Of a stretch of 64,000 bases of DNA, positions 18,352 to 26,911 are shown one piece after another. Origin of the DNA: Chryseobacterium rhizosphaerae (GTDB lineage: Bacteria; Bacteroidota; Bacteroidia; Flavobacteriales; Weeksellaceae). The DNA lies in NCBI RefSeq assembly GCF_003385455.1, contig NZ_QNUF01000027.1:1-64000 (forward strand), read 5' to 3'. Within the stretch, counting starts at the first letter, position 1. Each line of letters starts with the position of its first letter. The notes beneath the pieces were generated by a model. The model was not told where the DNA came from and searched no databases. It saw only the letters and a program-made list of their open reading frames with translations. The translations under genes were made by a program, and so were the position numbers.

Positions 18352-19443
18352 ATGAGCTTAGTACTAACAGAAATAAAAAACAAAGTCGGGATCATCACTT
18401 TAAATTCCGAAAAAACACTGAATTCTCTGTCATTACCTATGATTGAAGAATTACAGAGCATTCTGACAGATTGGAAAACATCCGATCAGGTAGTCTGTCT
18501 TTTTCTTCAGGGTGCCGGTGAAAAAGCTTTATGTGCAGGGGGAGATGTACGGAAGCTCTATGATGCTATTATGGCACAAAGAGCTATTGACCCTACGGAA
18601 GTCCCTAAAGACTGCTACGATTTCTTTTCAAAAGAGTATCAGGTAGATTACGACATCCATACCTATCCAAAGCCTGTAATAGTCTGGGGAAGCGGTATTG
18701 TAATGGGTGGCGGTATCGGTCTGATGGTAGGAGCTTCCCATCGTATCGTCACCGAAAAAAGTAAACTGGCCATGCCTGAAATTACCATTGGCCTGTATCC
18801 GGATGTAGGAGGTACCTGGTTTTTGAATAAAATGCCTTCTGCCTTTGGAATATATTTAGGCTTAACCGGGGCAAGATTAGATGGTGCAGACTGCAAATAT
18901 TTAGGACTGGCAGATTATTATATGGAATCCTCTTCAAAAGAAGATATTATAAACGCTCTGAAACAGGCAGACTGGACAAGTAATCCTTATCAAACAGTTT
19001 CCGATATTTTAAATACGATCTCGGAAAATACAGATATTCCTGAATCCCAGGCTGCATTACATCATGAATTTATCCAGAATTTTGAAGGAGTAGATGCTGT
19101 AGAGGAATTCAGTGATCTGATAAGGAATTATCCTGAAAAAGATGACTGGATCAATACAGGATTAAAAAGTTTTACCGCAGGATCTCCAAGTTCGGCACAC
19201 ATTATTTTCAGACAATTGAAACAAGGCAAGCACCTGAGCCTGGAAGAGGTCTTCCAATCTGAATTGAACCTTTCATGTCAATGTTGCATCCACCCGGATT
19301 TTGCAGAAGGAGTAAGGGCTTTATTGGTGGATAAAGATCAGTCTCCCCAGTGGCAGCCCGCCACTTTAAATGATATTACCACAGAATGGATAGACAGCTA
19401 TTTTGCGGAATTAAAAGTAGAGGACTTTCAATCTTTATCCTGA
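18352..19443 (+). CDS. 3-hydroxyisobutyryl-CoA hydrolase (HIBCH-like, enoyl-CoA hydratase/isomerase family)
   Basis: 363 residues, longer than a typical crotonase (260) and equal to HIBCH. The hallmark KALCAGGDVRKLYDA lies near residues 56-70 and GIVMGGGIGLMVGASHRI forms the oxyanion region. MPEITIGLYPDVGGTWFL is the conserved segment with the catalytic acid. It hydrolyses 3-hydroxyisobutyryl-CoA to free 3-hydroxyisobutyrate, which the mmsB product then oxidises. Confidence 0.92.
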   Translation: MSLVLTEIKNKVGIITLNSEKTLNSLSLPMIEELQSILTDWKTSDQVVCLFLQGAGEKALCAGGDVRKLYDAIMAQRAIDPTEVPKDCYDFFSKEYQVDYDIHTYPKPVIVWGSGIVMGGGIGLMVGASHRIVTEKSKLAMPEITIGLYPDVGGTWFLNKMPSAFGIYLGLTGARLDGADCKYLGLADYYMESSSKEDIINALKQADWTSNPYQTVSDILNTISENTDIPESQAALHHEFIQNFEGVDAVEEFSDLIRNYPEKDDWINTGLKSFTAGSPSSAHIIFRQLKQGKHLSLEEVFQSELNLSCQCCIHPDFAEGVRALLVDKDQSPQWQPATLNDITTEWIDSYFAELKVEDFQSLS

Positions 19444-19603
19444 TTAGACATAAACATCTGCCTTATCTGCACAATCTGCGAAAGGTAAAAAACATATAGG
19501 TTTTGGCTAACGCCATACTATCTCACTTCTATTCAAATAATAATTGATTACACCTTTTCTAATCTCAAGTCTCAAATCTCTAACATCTAATTCAAAAAAA
19601 ATC

Positions 19604-20500
19604 ATGTCAAATATAGCATTCATCGGTTTAGGAAATATGGGAGGCCCTATGGCTGCCAATCTTATCAGGAAAGGTCATACCGTTACAGGTTTTGATCTTT
19701 CGGAAACAGCATTAAAGGTATTGGAATCAGCTGGTGGTCAGACGGCCGGATCAGCTTTAGATGCTGCAAAATCCGCAGACGTAATTATCTCGATGTTACC
19801 TTCAGGAAAGCATGTTGCAGAACTCTATTCTGAGGACTTCATCAGTACTCTGAAACCGAATACATTATTGATTGACAGCAGTACTATTGATGCTGTTACA
19901 GCCCGCTCAGTTGCGACATTAGCCATTTCAAAAGGGTGCAAAATGATAGATGCTCCCGTTTCCGGGGGTACCGGTGGGGCACAGGCAGGAACATTGACCT
20001 TTATTGTGGGTGGTAAGCAGGAAGATTATGAAAAAGCCCGACCGATCTTGAAATGTATGGGACAAAATATATTTCATGCCGGAGAATCCGGAGCCGGACA
20101 GGTCGCTAAAATCTGTAATAATATGCTGCTAGCCATTCATATGATTGGCACCTCAGAAGCGATCAACCTGGGAGTAAAACATGGTCTGGACCCCAAAATA
20201 TTAAGTGAAATCATGCAGAAAAGTTCCGGTAAAAACTGGTCTTTAGAAGTATATAACCCATATCCCGGTGTGATGGAAAATGCTCCGGCTTCCAGAGCCT
20301 ATTCAGGAGGCTTTGCCGTAGATCTGATGGCTAAAGATTTAGGCCTTGCCGCAGAAGCCGGATTGGAAACCAAAACCTCTACACCATTAGGGAATACCGC
20401 ACTGAACTTATACAGAATCTGGAGTGAAACAGGACATGGGAAAACAGATTTCTCCAGTATTCTTCAATTTTTAAATGGAAAAGGGAATATTGAAAATTAA
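19604..20500 (+). CDS. mmsB: 3-hydroxyisobutyrate dehydrogenase
   Basis: About 298 residues from ATG 19604 (MSNIAFIGLGNMGGPMAANL). The upstream open frame from 19544 is polar leader sequence not found in the family. The NAD-binding GLGNMG motif is at the N-terminus. The substrate-site DAPVSGGTGGAQAGTL is the family signature (PVSGGxxGAxxGTL), and the catalytic Lys lies in GQVAKICNNM. It oxidises 3-hydroxyisobutyrate to methylmalonate semialdehyde for MmsA. Same strand and cluster as the hydrolase and hydratase. Confidence 0.95.
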   Translation: MSNIAFIGLGNMGGPMAANLIRKGHTVTGFDLSETALKVLESAGGQTAGSALDAAKSADVIISMLPSGKHVAELYSEDFISTLKPNTLLIDSSTIDAVTARSVATLAISKGCKMIDAPVSGGTGGAQAGTLTFIVGGKQEDYEKARPILKCMGQNIFHAGESGAGQVAKICNNMLLAIHMIGTSEAINLGVKHGLDPKILSEIMQKSSGKNWSLEVYNPYPGVMENAPASRAYSGGFAVDLMAKDLGLAAEAGLETKTSTPLGNTALNLYRIWSETGHGKTDFSSILQFLNGKGNIEN

Positions 20501-20562
20501 AACAGCCATTCACCCTCTATTTTCATTCCCAATATTTAACCTTTAAATTTCAACGTAAGACA

Positions 20563-21345
20563 ATGAATTTTGAAACATTAATATATCACCAGGAAGGCCA
20601 TATCGGAACACTAACGATCAACAGGCCACAAGCTTTGAATGCTTTGAATGAAACAGTTTTAAAAGAACTTACTTCATTTACGGAACAAATACAATCAGAC
20701 CGGAATATAAGAGTCTTAATCATTACCGGGTCCGGGGAGAAAGCTTTTGTTGCAGGAGCTGATATCAAAGCCATGCAGGGGATGAGTCCCAAAGAAGCAG
20801 AAGACTTTTCAATGGTGGCACAGACGGCATTTAATGCTGTTGAAAACCTGCCGTTTGCAGTGATTGCAGTCGTAAATGGATTTGCCCTGGGCGGTGGTTG
20901 TGAACTGGCATTATCCTGCGATATTATTTTAGCAAGCGGAAAAGCGAAATTCGGGTTACCGGAAGTTACATTGGGCTTATTACCATGTTTTGGGGGTACC
21001 CAGCGTCTTCCAAGAGCGATTGGTTTATATAAAGCCAGGGAAATGGTTTTCTCAGGAGACTTTTATTCCGCGGAAGCCTGCAAAGATTTCGGTTTTGTTA
21101 ACCATGTTTTTGCACCCGAAGAATTACTGAATGAAGCTCTAAAGCTGGCCAAAACCATTGCATCAAGAGGACCTGTGGCTGTTGCAAAAGCAAAACAGTC
21201 TTTAAATACAGGTTCTGAACTTCATATCTCTGAAGGATTAAAACAAGAAGCGGCTTTATTCGGAGCATTATTTACCACACAGGACCATAGCGAAGGCATA
21301 GGGGCATTTATAGAAAAAAGAACCCCTGATTTCCAGGGAAATTAA
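20563..21345 (+). CDS. Enoyl-CoA hydratase (crotonase family), probably methacrylyl-CoA hydration
   Basis: 260 residues, standard crotonase length. The active site shows AFVAGADIKAM (oxyanion loop), FALGGGCELALSCDI (second oxyanion glycine and the first catalytic Glu) and FGLPEVTLGLLPCFGGTQRLPR (second Glu). It ends the valine-to-propionyl-CoA cluster. Substrate assigned from context; broad short-chain enoyl-CoA activity is possible. Confidence 0.9.
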   Translation: MNFETLIYHQEGHIGTLTINRPQALNALNETVLKELTSFTEQIQSDRNIRVLIITGSGEKAFVAGADIKAMQGMSPKEAEDFSMVAQTAFNAVENLPFAVIAVVNGFALGGGCELALSCDIILASGKAKFGLPEVTLGLLPCFGGTQRLPRAIGLYKAREMVFSGDFYSAEACKDFGFVNHVFAPEELLNEALKLAKTIASRGPVAVAKAKQSLNTGSELHISEGLKQEAALFGALFTTQDHSEGIGAFIEKRTPDFQGN

Positions 21346-21392
21346 TACGATCGAATATAGAAAAGTTCGACCGCCCTTTTTAATCTGGTCAG

Positions 21393-21428
21393 GATGAGGA
21401 TGTCTGAAAATTTTTGTACATCCTCATC
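21393..21428. terminator. Strong bidirectional terminator between the valine cluster and lrp
   Basis: GATGAGGATGT at 21393-21403 pairs perfectly with ACATCCTCATC at 21418-21428 (11 bp) and is followed by TTTTTG. It ends the prp-valine transcript and, in reverse, the lrp-like gene. Confidence 0.85.
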
Positions 21429-21436
21429 TTTTTGTA

Positions 21437-21898
21437 TCAGATCGTTAATCCATGGGTATTTTTCACTTCTGCCATTACAAAGGTACTATGTGTACTTCCG
21501 ATAGAATCTACAGATCCCAGTGTATTGAATACAAAATCCTGATAATGTTTCATATCCCGGACCTGAACTTTCAGCAGGAAATCAAAATCTCCCGAAATAT
21601 TATAACATTCTGCCACTTCTTCTATATCCATAATTTCATTAACGAAATCATACCCTACAGAACGGTCATGAATTTTCAGTTTGATCTGGCAGAAAACGGT
21701 AAAACCCCGGTTAAGCTTATCAGGATCAAGAACTGCAGCATATTTTTTCACATAGCCTTCCTGTTCCAGACGTTTCACCCTTTCAAAAACAGGAGAAGGA
21801 GAAAGGTTAACTTCTTTGGCAAGCTCCTTAACGGTAAGTTTTGCATTTTTCTGAAGCAGTCTCAGCAGCTGTATATCTTTGGTATCGAGATGTTCCAC
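21437..21898 (-). CDS. Lrp/AsnC family transcriptional regulator
   Basis: 153 residues, typical of Lrp/AsnC. The N-terminal winged helix reads IQLLRLLQKNAKLTVKELAKEVNLS and the second helix SPSPVFERVKRLEQEGYV, followed by the RAM ligand domain with FCQIKLKIHDRS and the conserved CYNISGDFDFLLKVQV. It lies convergent to the valine catabolic cluster and just upstream of metE. Lrp-type control of branched-chain amino acid breakdown is common, so valine or a related amino acid is a plausible ligand, but this is inferred. Confidence 0.9.
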   Translation of the reverse strand: MEHLDTKDIQLLRLLQKNAKLTVKELAKEVNLSPSPVFERVKRLEQEGYVKKYAAVLDPDKLNRGFTVFCQIKLKIHDRSVGYDFVNEIMDIEEVAECYNISGDFDFLLKVQVRDMKHYQDFVFNTLGSVDSIGSTHSTFVMAEVKNTHGLTI

Positions 21899-22113
21899 AG
21901 GATATTATTCTTTTTAGTATTAATTTTCATCAAAGTTACAGAATTATATTCTTTTAAAATTGAACTATAAGGATATATTTGCTTTATTTTAAATCAATAC
22001 TTGTTCATTTATTCTGTATATGTAATTTTACACAAAATTAAAATCTTCTATCAATACAGATAGTCAGTATAATTAATAAAGAATAGTTCTTTACAATACT
22101 TCATCAAACAGGA

Positions 22114-22270
22114 GAGGTTTTACGTAAGGTAAATTAATAGGGAATCGTGTGCAAATCATGAGCTGTCGCGCAACTGTAAGTAACACACCAAAGGTTTCTG
22201 TCCTTGTGATCCACTGCCTGAAAGCGGGAAGGACGACAGATACTGTTACAAGTCAGGAGACCTGCCTTTA
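22114..22270 (+). ncRNA. Cobalamin (B12) riboswitch upstream of metE
   Basis: The conserved elements appear in order: TTAATAGGGAATCGTGTGCAA, then CTGTCGCGCAACTGTAAGTA, then GCGGGAAGG, and the B12 box GTCAGGAGACCTGCC at 22252-22266. A block downstream (GAATTGACAATGCTTTCGCG) is shared with the prp switch. Repression of metE by B12 is the known use of this riboswitch class, since MetH can replace MetE when B12 is available. The aptamer is followed by about 190 bases of leader before the metE ATG. Confidence 0.95.
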
Positions 22271-22459
22271 CTGAATTGACAATGCTTTCGCGGTCTGAAG
22301 CTTTGGGTCATACAGATGATATATTTTTTAGTACGTTTTTCTCAGAGTAAAACGGGATTATCAGGTATGTCATTATTTTCCCCAAAAATAGATACCGGCA
22401 AAAGCATTACGAAGCATTCAAAGAGCTTTTAAAAATAAGTTTAATTAAAAGTTTAAAAA

Positions 22460-24760
22460 ATGCAAACGCACATTCTAGGCTATCCGCGAATTGGTAGCAA
22501 AAGAGAACTCAAAAAAGCCTGCGAGCAATATTGGTCAGGTAAAATTCTTTTGGAAGAACTTCTTACTACAGGAAGGAATATCTGCAATCACAATTGGAAT
22601 ATTCAGAAGGAAGCAGGGATAGACCTTATCCCATGTAATGATTTTTCCTATTACGATCAGGTACTGGATATGAGCTTAATTGTAGGAGCTATTCCGGTAC
22701 GTTATCATGAAGTCGCCCTTAAAAAAAATAATTCAGAACTGGATCTGTACTTTGCGATGGCAAGAGGATACCAGAAAGACGGACTGGATATCACGGCCAT
22801 GGAAATGACCAAATGGTTTGATACCAATTATCATTATATTGTTCCAGAATTTTATAAAAATCAGCAGTTTAAACTGACTTCCGACAAAATATTCAACGAG
22901 TTTGCGGGAGCTAAACAAGCTGGAATTAATGCCAAGCCGGTACTCATCGGGCTTGTTTCTTACCTTCTTTTAGGAAAGGAAAAGGAAGAAGGATTTGATA
23001 AACTGGATCTTGCAAAAAATCTTCTTCCGGTATACACCGAAATCATAACAAAACTTCAGGATCAGGGTGCCCAATGGATTCAGTTTGATGAACCGTTTTT
23101 AACCTTAGATATAACGGAGAAAGCAAAAGAAACCTATCAGTACGTTTATCGGGAACTTAGAAAGCAGTTTCCAAAACTGAAATTCATCATCGCAACCTAT
23201 TTCGACGGATTGAAAGACAATGCATCTCTTGCGGTTTCACTTCCGGCAGACGTTCTGCATATAGACCTGGTGAGAAATCCTGAGCAGCTGGAAGATATTT
23301 TAAATACTATTCCTGAAAACCTAAGCCTGTCATTAGGAGTGGTAGACGGAAGAAATATCTGGAAAAACAACTATGAAAAGTCTTTGACTTTCATTAAAAA
23401 AGCTACCGAAAAACTGGGTACAGAAAGAATTTTTGTGGCTCCGTCATGTTCATTACTTCATTCGCCTTGTGATCTGGATTTTGAAACGGCCCTTCAGCCT
23501 GAAATTAAAAACTGGCTGTCTTTTGCAAAACAAAAAGTGAAAGAAGTCGTAAGTCTTAAAGCTCTTGCTTCAGGAACTGAGGATGAAAGTATCCTTGCAG
23601 ATTTTGAAGACAATAAAAAGGCTGTTGCCAGCAGAAAAACATCTTCTCTTATTCATAATGATAAAGTGAAACAAAGAGTGGCTGCCGTAACTGAAGAAGA
23701 TGCTCAGCGAAAGAATTCATTTAGAATCCGTAAAGAAAAGCAGCAGGAATCATTACAGCTTCCGCTATTCCCAACCACCACCATAGGCTCATTCCCGCAA
23801 ACTACTGAAGTAAGAAGCTGGAGGGCCCAGTTTAAAAAAGGGGATCTTAGTGCAGAACAATACGATGCTTTATTGAAAGAGGAAACTCAGAGAACCATCC
23901 GTTGGCAGGAAGAAATAGGAATTGATGTCCTTGTTCACGGAGAATTTGAACGTAATGACATGGTAGAATACTTCGGGGAAAAGCTTGAAGGATTTATTTT
24001 CACTAAAAACGGCTGGGTACAGAGCTATGGAAGCCGTTGTGTAAAACCACCCGTTATTTTCGGAGATATTTCCCGTCCTGATCCAATGACTGTATACTGG
24101 TCTCAATATGCGCAATCCCAAACCAGTAAATGGGTAAAAGGAATGCTGACCGGTCCTGTTACCATATTACAATGGTCTTTTGTACGGGATGATCAGCCCC
24201 GTGCCGAGACTTGTAAGCAGATTGCTTTGGCGATCCGTGATGAAGTAGTGGATCTTGAAAAAGCAGGAATCCGGATTATCCAGATTGATGAGCCTGCCAT
24301 CAGAGAAGGTCTTCCATTGAGAAAAGCAGAATGGCAAAACTACCTGAAATGGGCTGTAGAAGCCTTCAGAATCTCAGCAAGTGGAGTAGAAGATGCTACC
24401 CAGATCCATACCCATATGTGCTATTCTGAATTTAATGATATTATTAAAAATATTGCCGATATGGATGCAGATGTTATTACGATAGAATGTTCGAGATCTC
24501 AAATGGAACTTTTAAATGCTTTTGCAGATTTTAAATACCCAAACGAAATAGGTCCCGGAGTTTATGACATCCACTCTCCAAGGGTTCCTTCTAAAGAAGA
24601 AATGATTGAGCTTTTAAGGAAAGCTCAAAATGTAATTCCAGCCAGCCAGTTATGGGTAAATCCTGACTGTGGCCTGAAAACAAGACATTGGGAAGAAACT
24701 GAAAAAGCTTTAATTGCAATGGTAGCTGCTGCTAAAGAAGCTTCAGCAGCCTATGCATAA
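22460..24760 (+). CDS. metE: Cobalamin-independent methionine synthase
   Basis: 766 residues, normal MetE length. It transfers a methyl group from 5-methyltetrahydropteroyltri-glutamate to homocysteine. The N-terminus has the conserved LGYPRIGSKRELK; the C-terminal catalytic half has LPTTTIGSFPQT-like (FPTTTIGSFPQT), QIDEPAIREGLPL, and the zinc ligands in QIHTHMCYSEF (His and Cys) and WVNPDCGLKTR (last Cys). It stands alone under the B12 riboswitch and ends in a strong hairpin. The start matches the family exactly. Confidence 0.97.
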   Translation: MQTHILGYPRIGSKRELKKACEQYWSGKILLEELLTTGRNICNHNWNIQKEAGIDLIPCNDFSYYDQVLDMSLIVGAIPVRYHEVALKKNNSELDLYFAMARGYQKDGLDITAMEMTKWFDTNYHYIVPEFYKNQQFKLTSDKIFNEFAGAKQAGINAKPVLIGLVSYLLLGKEKEEGFDKLDLAKNLLPVYTEIITKLQDQGAQWIQFDEPFLTLDITEKAKETYQYVYRELRKQFPKLKFIIATYFDGLKDNASLAVSLPADVLHIDLVRNPEQLEDILNTIPENLSLSLGVVDGRNIWKNNYEKSLTFIKKATEKLGTERIFVAPSCSLLHSPCDLDFETALQPEIKNWLSFAKQKVKEVVSLKALASGTEDESILADFEDNKKAVASRKTSSLIHNDKVKQRVAAVTEEDAQRKNSFRIRKEKQQESLQLPLFPTTTIGSFPQTTEVRSWRAQFKKGDLSAEQYDALLKEETQRTIRWQEEIGIDVLVHGEFERNDMVEYFGEKLEGFIFTKNGWVQSYGSRCVKPPVIFGDISRPDPMTVYWSQYAQSQTSKWVKGMLTGPVTILQWSFVRDDQPRAETCKQIALAIRDEVVDLEKAGIRIIQIDEPAIREGLPLRKAEWQNYLKWAVEAFRISASGVEDATQIHTHMCYSEFNDIIKNIADMDADVITIECSRSQMELLNAFADFKYPNEIGPGVYDIHSPRVPSKEEMIELLRKAQNVIPASQLWVNPDCGLKTRHWEETEKALIAMVAAAKEASAAYA

Positions 24761-24785
24761 TCATCGCTTGTTCCAATATCATCAT

Positions 24786-24813
24786 GAAAAAGCATCTCCA
24801 GGGATGCTTTTTC
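24786..24813. terminator. Terminator after metE
   Basis: GAAAAAGCATC at 24786-24796 pairs perfectly with GATGCTTTTTC at 24803-24813, followed by TTTGTTT. It lies just before the stop codon of the convergent fur-family gene and can serve both. Confidence 0.9.
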
Positions 24814-24818
24814 TTTGT

Positions 24819-25208
24819 TTAAGCATGCGCGCATCTCGGACAGATTCCGCTGATGATAAAGTTATACTCCTGAGCTATAAAATTCTCAGGTAAACTAATT
24901 TCGGGTATAGCATTTTCAATACAGGTAACAGAATGGCATTCTTTACAATTGAAATGAACGTGATTGTGAAAATGCTGTTCGTGAGTACATTTCCCACTAC
25001 ACTTAGCAAAATTCACAACTCCGTCAATATTGACGATCTTATGAATAGCGCCTTCATTTTCAAGTCTTTCCAAAACCCTGTAAATGGTAACTCTGTTACA
25101 CAAATCCCCTAGTTTCTTCTGAATATCAGAGTGGGTAAGTGCCACCTCAGAATCGTTGATAAGGTTCAAAATCTCAGTTTTGGCATGGGTATTTCTAACT
25201 TGTTTCAT
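24819..25208 (-). CDS. Fur-family metalloregulator, probably zinc-responsive (Zur-like)
   Basis: 129 residues. The N-terminal winged helix is at about 10-60 (THSDIQKKLGDLCNRVTIYRVLERL); the dimerisation part carries the structural zinc site as two CxxC pairs, CKEC at 88-91 and CPRC at 123-126, and a His-rich sensing loop (HEQHFHNHVHF). It is divergent from a MerC protein and a COG0523 GTPase, genes usually controlled by Zur. The shared palindrome in its own promoter and before three other genes supports zinc as the signal. It could instead be a Fur/PerR relative, but the neighbours favour Zur. Confidence 0.88.
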   Translation of the reverse strand: MKQVRNTHAKTEILNLINDSEVALTHSDIQKKLGDLCNRVTIYRVLERLENEGAIHKIVNIDGVVNFAKCSGKCTHEQHFHNHVHFNCKECHSVTCIENAIPEISLPENFIAQEYNFIISGICPRCAHA

Positions 25209-25217
25209 ATTTTTAAT

Positions 25218-25230
25218 GCAACAATGTTGC
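25218..25230. promoter_or_regulatory. Zur-type box 1 (in the fur-family promoter)
   Basis: GCAACAATGTTGC is a perfect palindrome with a one-base centre, just upstream of the regulator start at 25208. It matches boxes at 25257, 26853 and 48228. Confidence 0.7.
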
Positions 25231-25256
25231 GTTATTTAAAATTTTGTATTTACTTT

Positions 25257-25269
25257 GCAACAAAGTTAC
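25257..25269. promoter_or_regulatory. Zur-type box 2 (upstream of merC/COG0523)
   Basis: GCAACAAAGTTAC, one base from the perfect palindrome GCAACAAAGTTGC found at 48228. It lies 27 bases before the merC-like start. Confidence 0.65.
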
Positions 25270-25295
25270 AATAACAAAATTAAATCATCCTTTTT

Positions 25296-25634
25296 ATGAA
25301 GTCAAAAATTCTTGATGCAGTAGGAATCTCCGCAGCCGTTTTATGTTTGATTCATTGCATAGTCTTTCCTTTACTGATGATCATCCCATTGGGAATATCA
25401 CATAATCATTATATTGATCTGGCTTTTCTGATCATTGGAGCCCTCGTAGTTTTCAGAATAACGAGACAAATAACCAACCGACGCCTCAAGTTTCTGTTTT
25501 GGGCTTCTATTCTGCTGATCTCCATTTCTGTACTGGCAGATTTTATATTTGAAATTCATATTCCTCTTATTTATGTAGGAGCAGCAGGTTTAATTACAGG
25601 TCATATCATCAATTTTAAAAATCATAAACATTAA
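25296..25634 (+). CDS. MerC domain membrane protein
   Basis: 112 residues, four hydrophobic helices. The first carries the family metal-binding pattern LCLIHCIVFPLL (Cys17, His20, Cys21), and the C-terminus ends in NFKNHKH, a possible cytoplasmic metal site. MerC-like proteins are metal-binding membrane proteins; in a zinc-limitation cluster this one could take part in zinc movement across the inner membrane. It lies 4 bp before the COG0523 GTPase in an apparent operon under a Zur-type box. Confidence 0.85.
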   Translation: MKSKILDAVGISAAVLCLIHCIVFPLLMIIPLGISHNHYIDLAFLIIGALVVFRITRQITNRRLKFLFWASILLISISVLADFIFEIHIPLIYVGAAGLITGHIINFKNHKH

Positions 25635-25637
25635 TAC

Positions 25638-26834
25638 ATGACAAAGAAACTTCCTGTAACTGTACTCAGTGGCTTTCTGGGAGCCGGGAAAACAACTTTA
25701 CTGAACCATATTCTGCACAATAAACAGGGACTAAAAGTAGCCGTTATTGTAAACGATATGAGTGAAGTGAATATTGATGTACGCCTTATCGAAAATCAGA
25801 ATACGCTTTCCAGAACGGAAGAAAAGCTTGTAGAAATGAGTAACGGATGCATTTGCTGTACACTCAGGGAAGATCTGATGATTGAAGTCGAGCGTTTAGC
25901 GCATGAAAAACGTTTTGATTACCTGCTGATTGAAAGTACAGGAATCAGTGAGCCTATCCCCGTAGCCCAGACATTTACCTATATTGATGAAGAAAGCGGC
26001 ATAGACCTTTCCAGGTTCAGCTATGTAGACACCATGGTGACCGTAGTGGACAGCTTCAATTTTATGAAAGACTTTTCAACGAATGAATTATTGATGGACA
26101 GAGACCTTACGGATATGGAAGGGGATCACAGAACCATTGTTAACCTTCTTACGGATCAGATTGAATTTGCGAATGTCATTATCTTAAATAAAACAGATCT
26201 TATCGATTCCGAAACTCTTGGATTTTTAAAAGCAGCTATAACAAAACTGAATCCTGAAGCCCATATCATTCATTCAGAATTCGGGAAGATTGACTCCCGG
26301 CTAATTTTAAATACCCAACTCTTTGATTTTGATACGGCACAGTCTTCAGCCGGCTGGCAAAAAGAGCTTCAGTCTGATCACCACAATCCTGAAACAGAGG
26401 AGTATGGTATCGGGTCATTGGTTTTCAGAGACCAAAAACCATTTCATCCCGAAAGATTATGGAACTACCTTAATGAAAGATATCCTGAAGGTATTTTAAG
26501 GGCTAAAGGGCTTTTCTGGCTGGCTTCCAGACCGGATGACGCATTAAACTTCTCCCAGGCTGGAGGTTCGTTCCGTTTGGAAAAAGCAGGGGTCTGGTGG
26601 TGCAGCATGCCCATGAATCAAAGATTAAACTATAATTCATTTGCAGAAAATCAGGAATTTATTGAAAGCAGATGGGATAAAAACTGGGGTGACAGAATCA
26701 ATGAGCTCGTTTTTATAGGTCAGGATATAAACAAAGACCAAATGGTACAGGATCTCCAAGACTGTCTTATTAATGATAAAGAATTATTAAGCCAACAGCA
26801 GGATTTTCAGGATCCGTTTCCTGAGCATATTTAA
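25638..26834 (+). CDS. COG0523 family GTPase / zinc metallochaperone (CobW-like)
   Basis: 398 residues. A Walker A motif GFLGAGKT is at 12-19 and the metal-binding CxCC motif GCICC at 70-74 (Cys71, 73, 74), followed by the GTPase NKTDL. A CobW C-terminal domain fills the last third. COG0523 proteins next to Zur (ZagA/YeiR/ZigA type) are thought to deliver zinc to apo-proteins under limitation. The association here with a Zur-like repressor, MerC and a Zur-type box supports this role over the cobalamin (CobW) role. Confidence 0.9.
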   Translation: MTKKLPVTVLSGFLGAGKTTLLNHILHNKQGLKVAVIVNDMSEVNIDVRLIENQNTLSRTEEKLVEMSNGCICCTLREDLMIEVERLAHEKRFDYLLIESTGISEPIPVAQTFTYIDEESGIDLSRFSYVDTMVTVVDSFNFMKDFSTNELLMDRDLTDMEGDHRTIVNLLTDQIEFANVIILNKTDLIDSETLGFLKAAITKLNPEAHIIHSEFGKIDSRLILNTQLFDFDTAQSSAGWQKELQSDHHNPETEEYGIGSLVFRDQKPFHPERLWNYLNERYPEGILRAKGLFWLASRPDDALNFSQAGGSFRLEKAGVWWCSMPMNQRLNYNSFAENQEFIESRWDKNWGDRINELVFIGQDINKDQMVQDLQDCLINDKELLSQQQDFQDPFPEHI

Positions 26835-26852
26835 AATTAACCTTTAATTAAT

Positions 26853-26865
26853 GCAACAAAGTATC
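26853..26865. promoter_or_regulatory. Zur-type box 3 (upstream of alkaline phosphatase)
   Basis: GCAACAAAGTATC is two bases from GCAACAAAGTTGC at 48228. It lies 47 bases before the ATG and about 20 bases upstream of a possible -7 element (TACCTTTC at 26885), so it would cover the -33 region. Confidence 0.55.
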
Positions 26866-26911
26866 AATAATATCATAAATAGAATACCTTTCAGCATTAT
26901 TTTTACAGCAT

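Noticed and set aside
25638-26834. Cobalamin biosynthesis gene cobW
   Set aside because: The protein has the COG0523 CxCC motif and sits with a Zur-like regulator and zinc boxes; no cobalamin genes are near.
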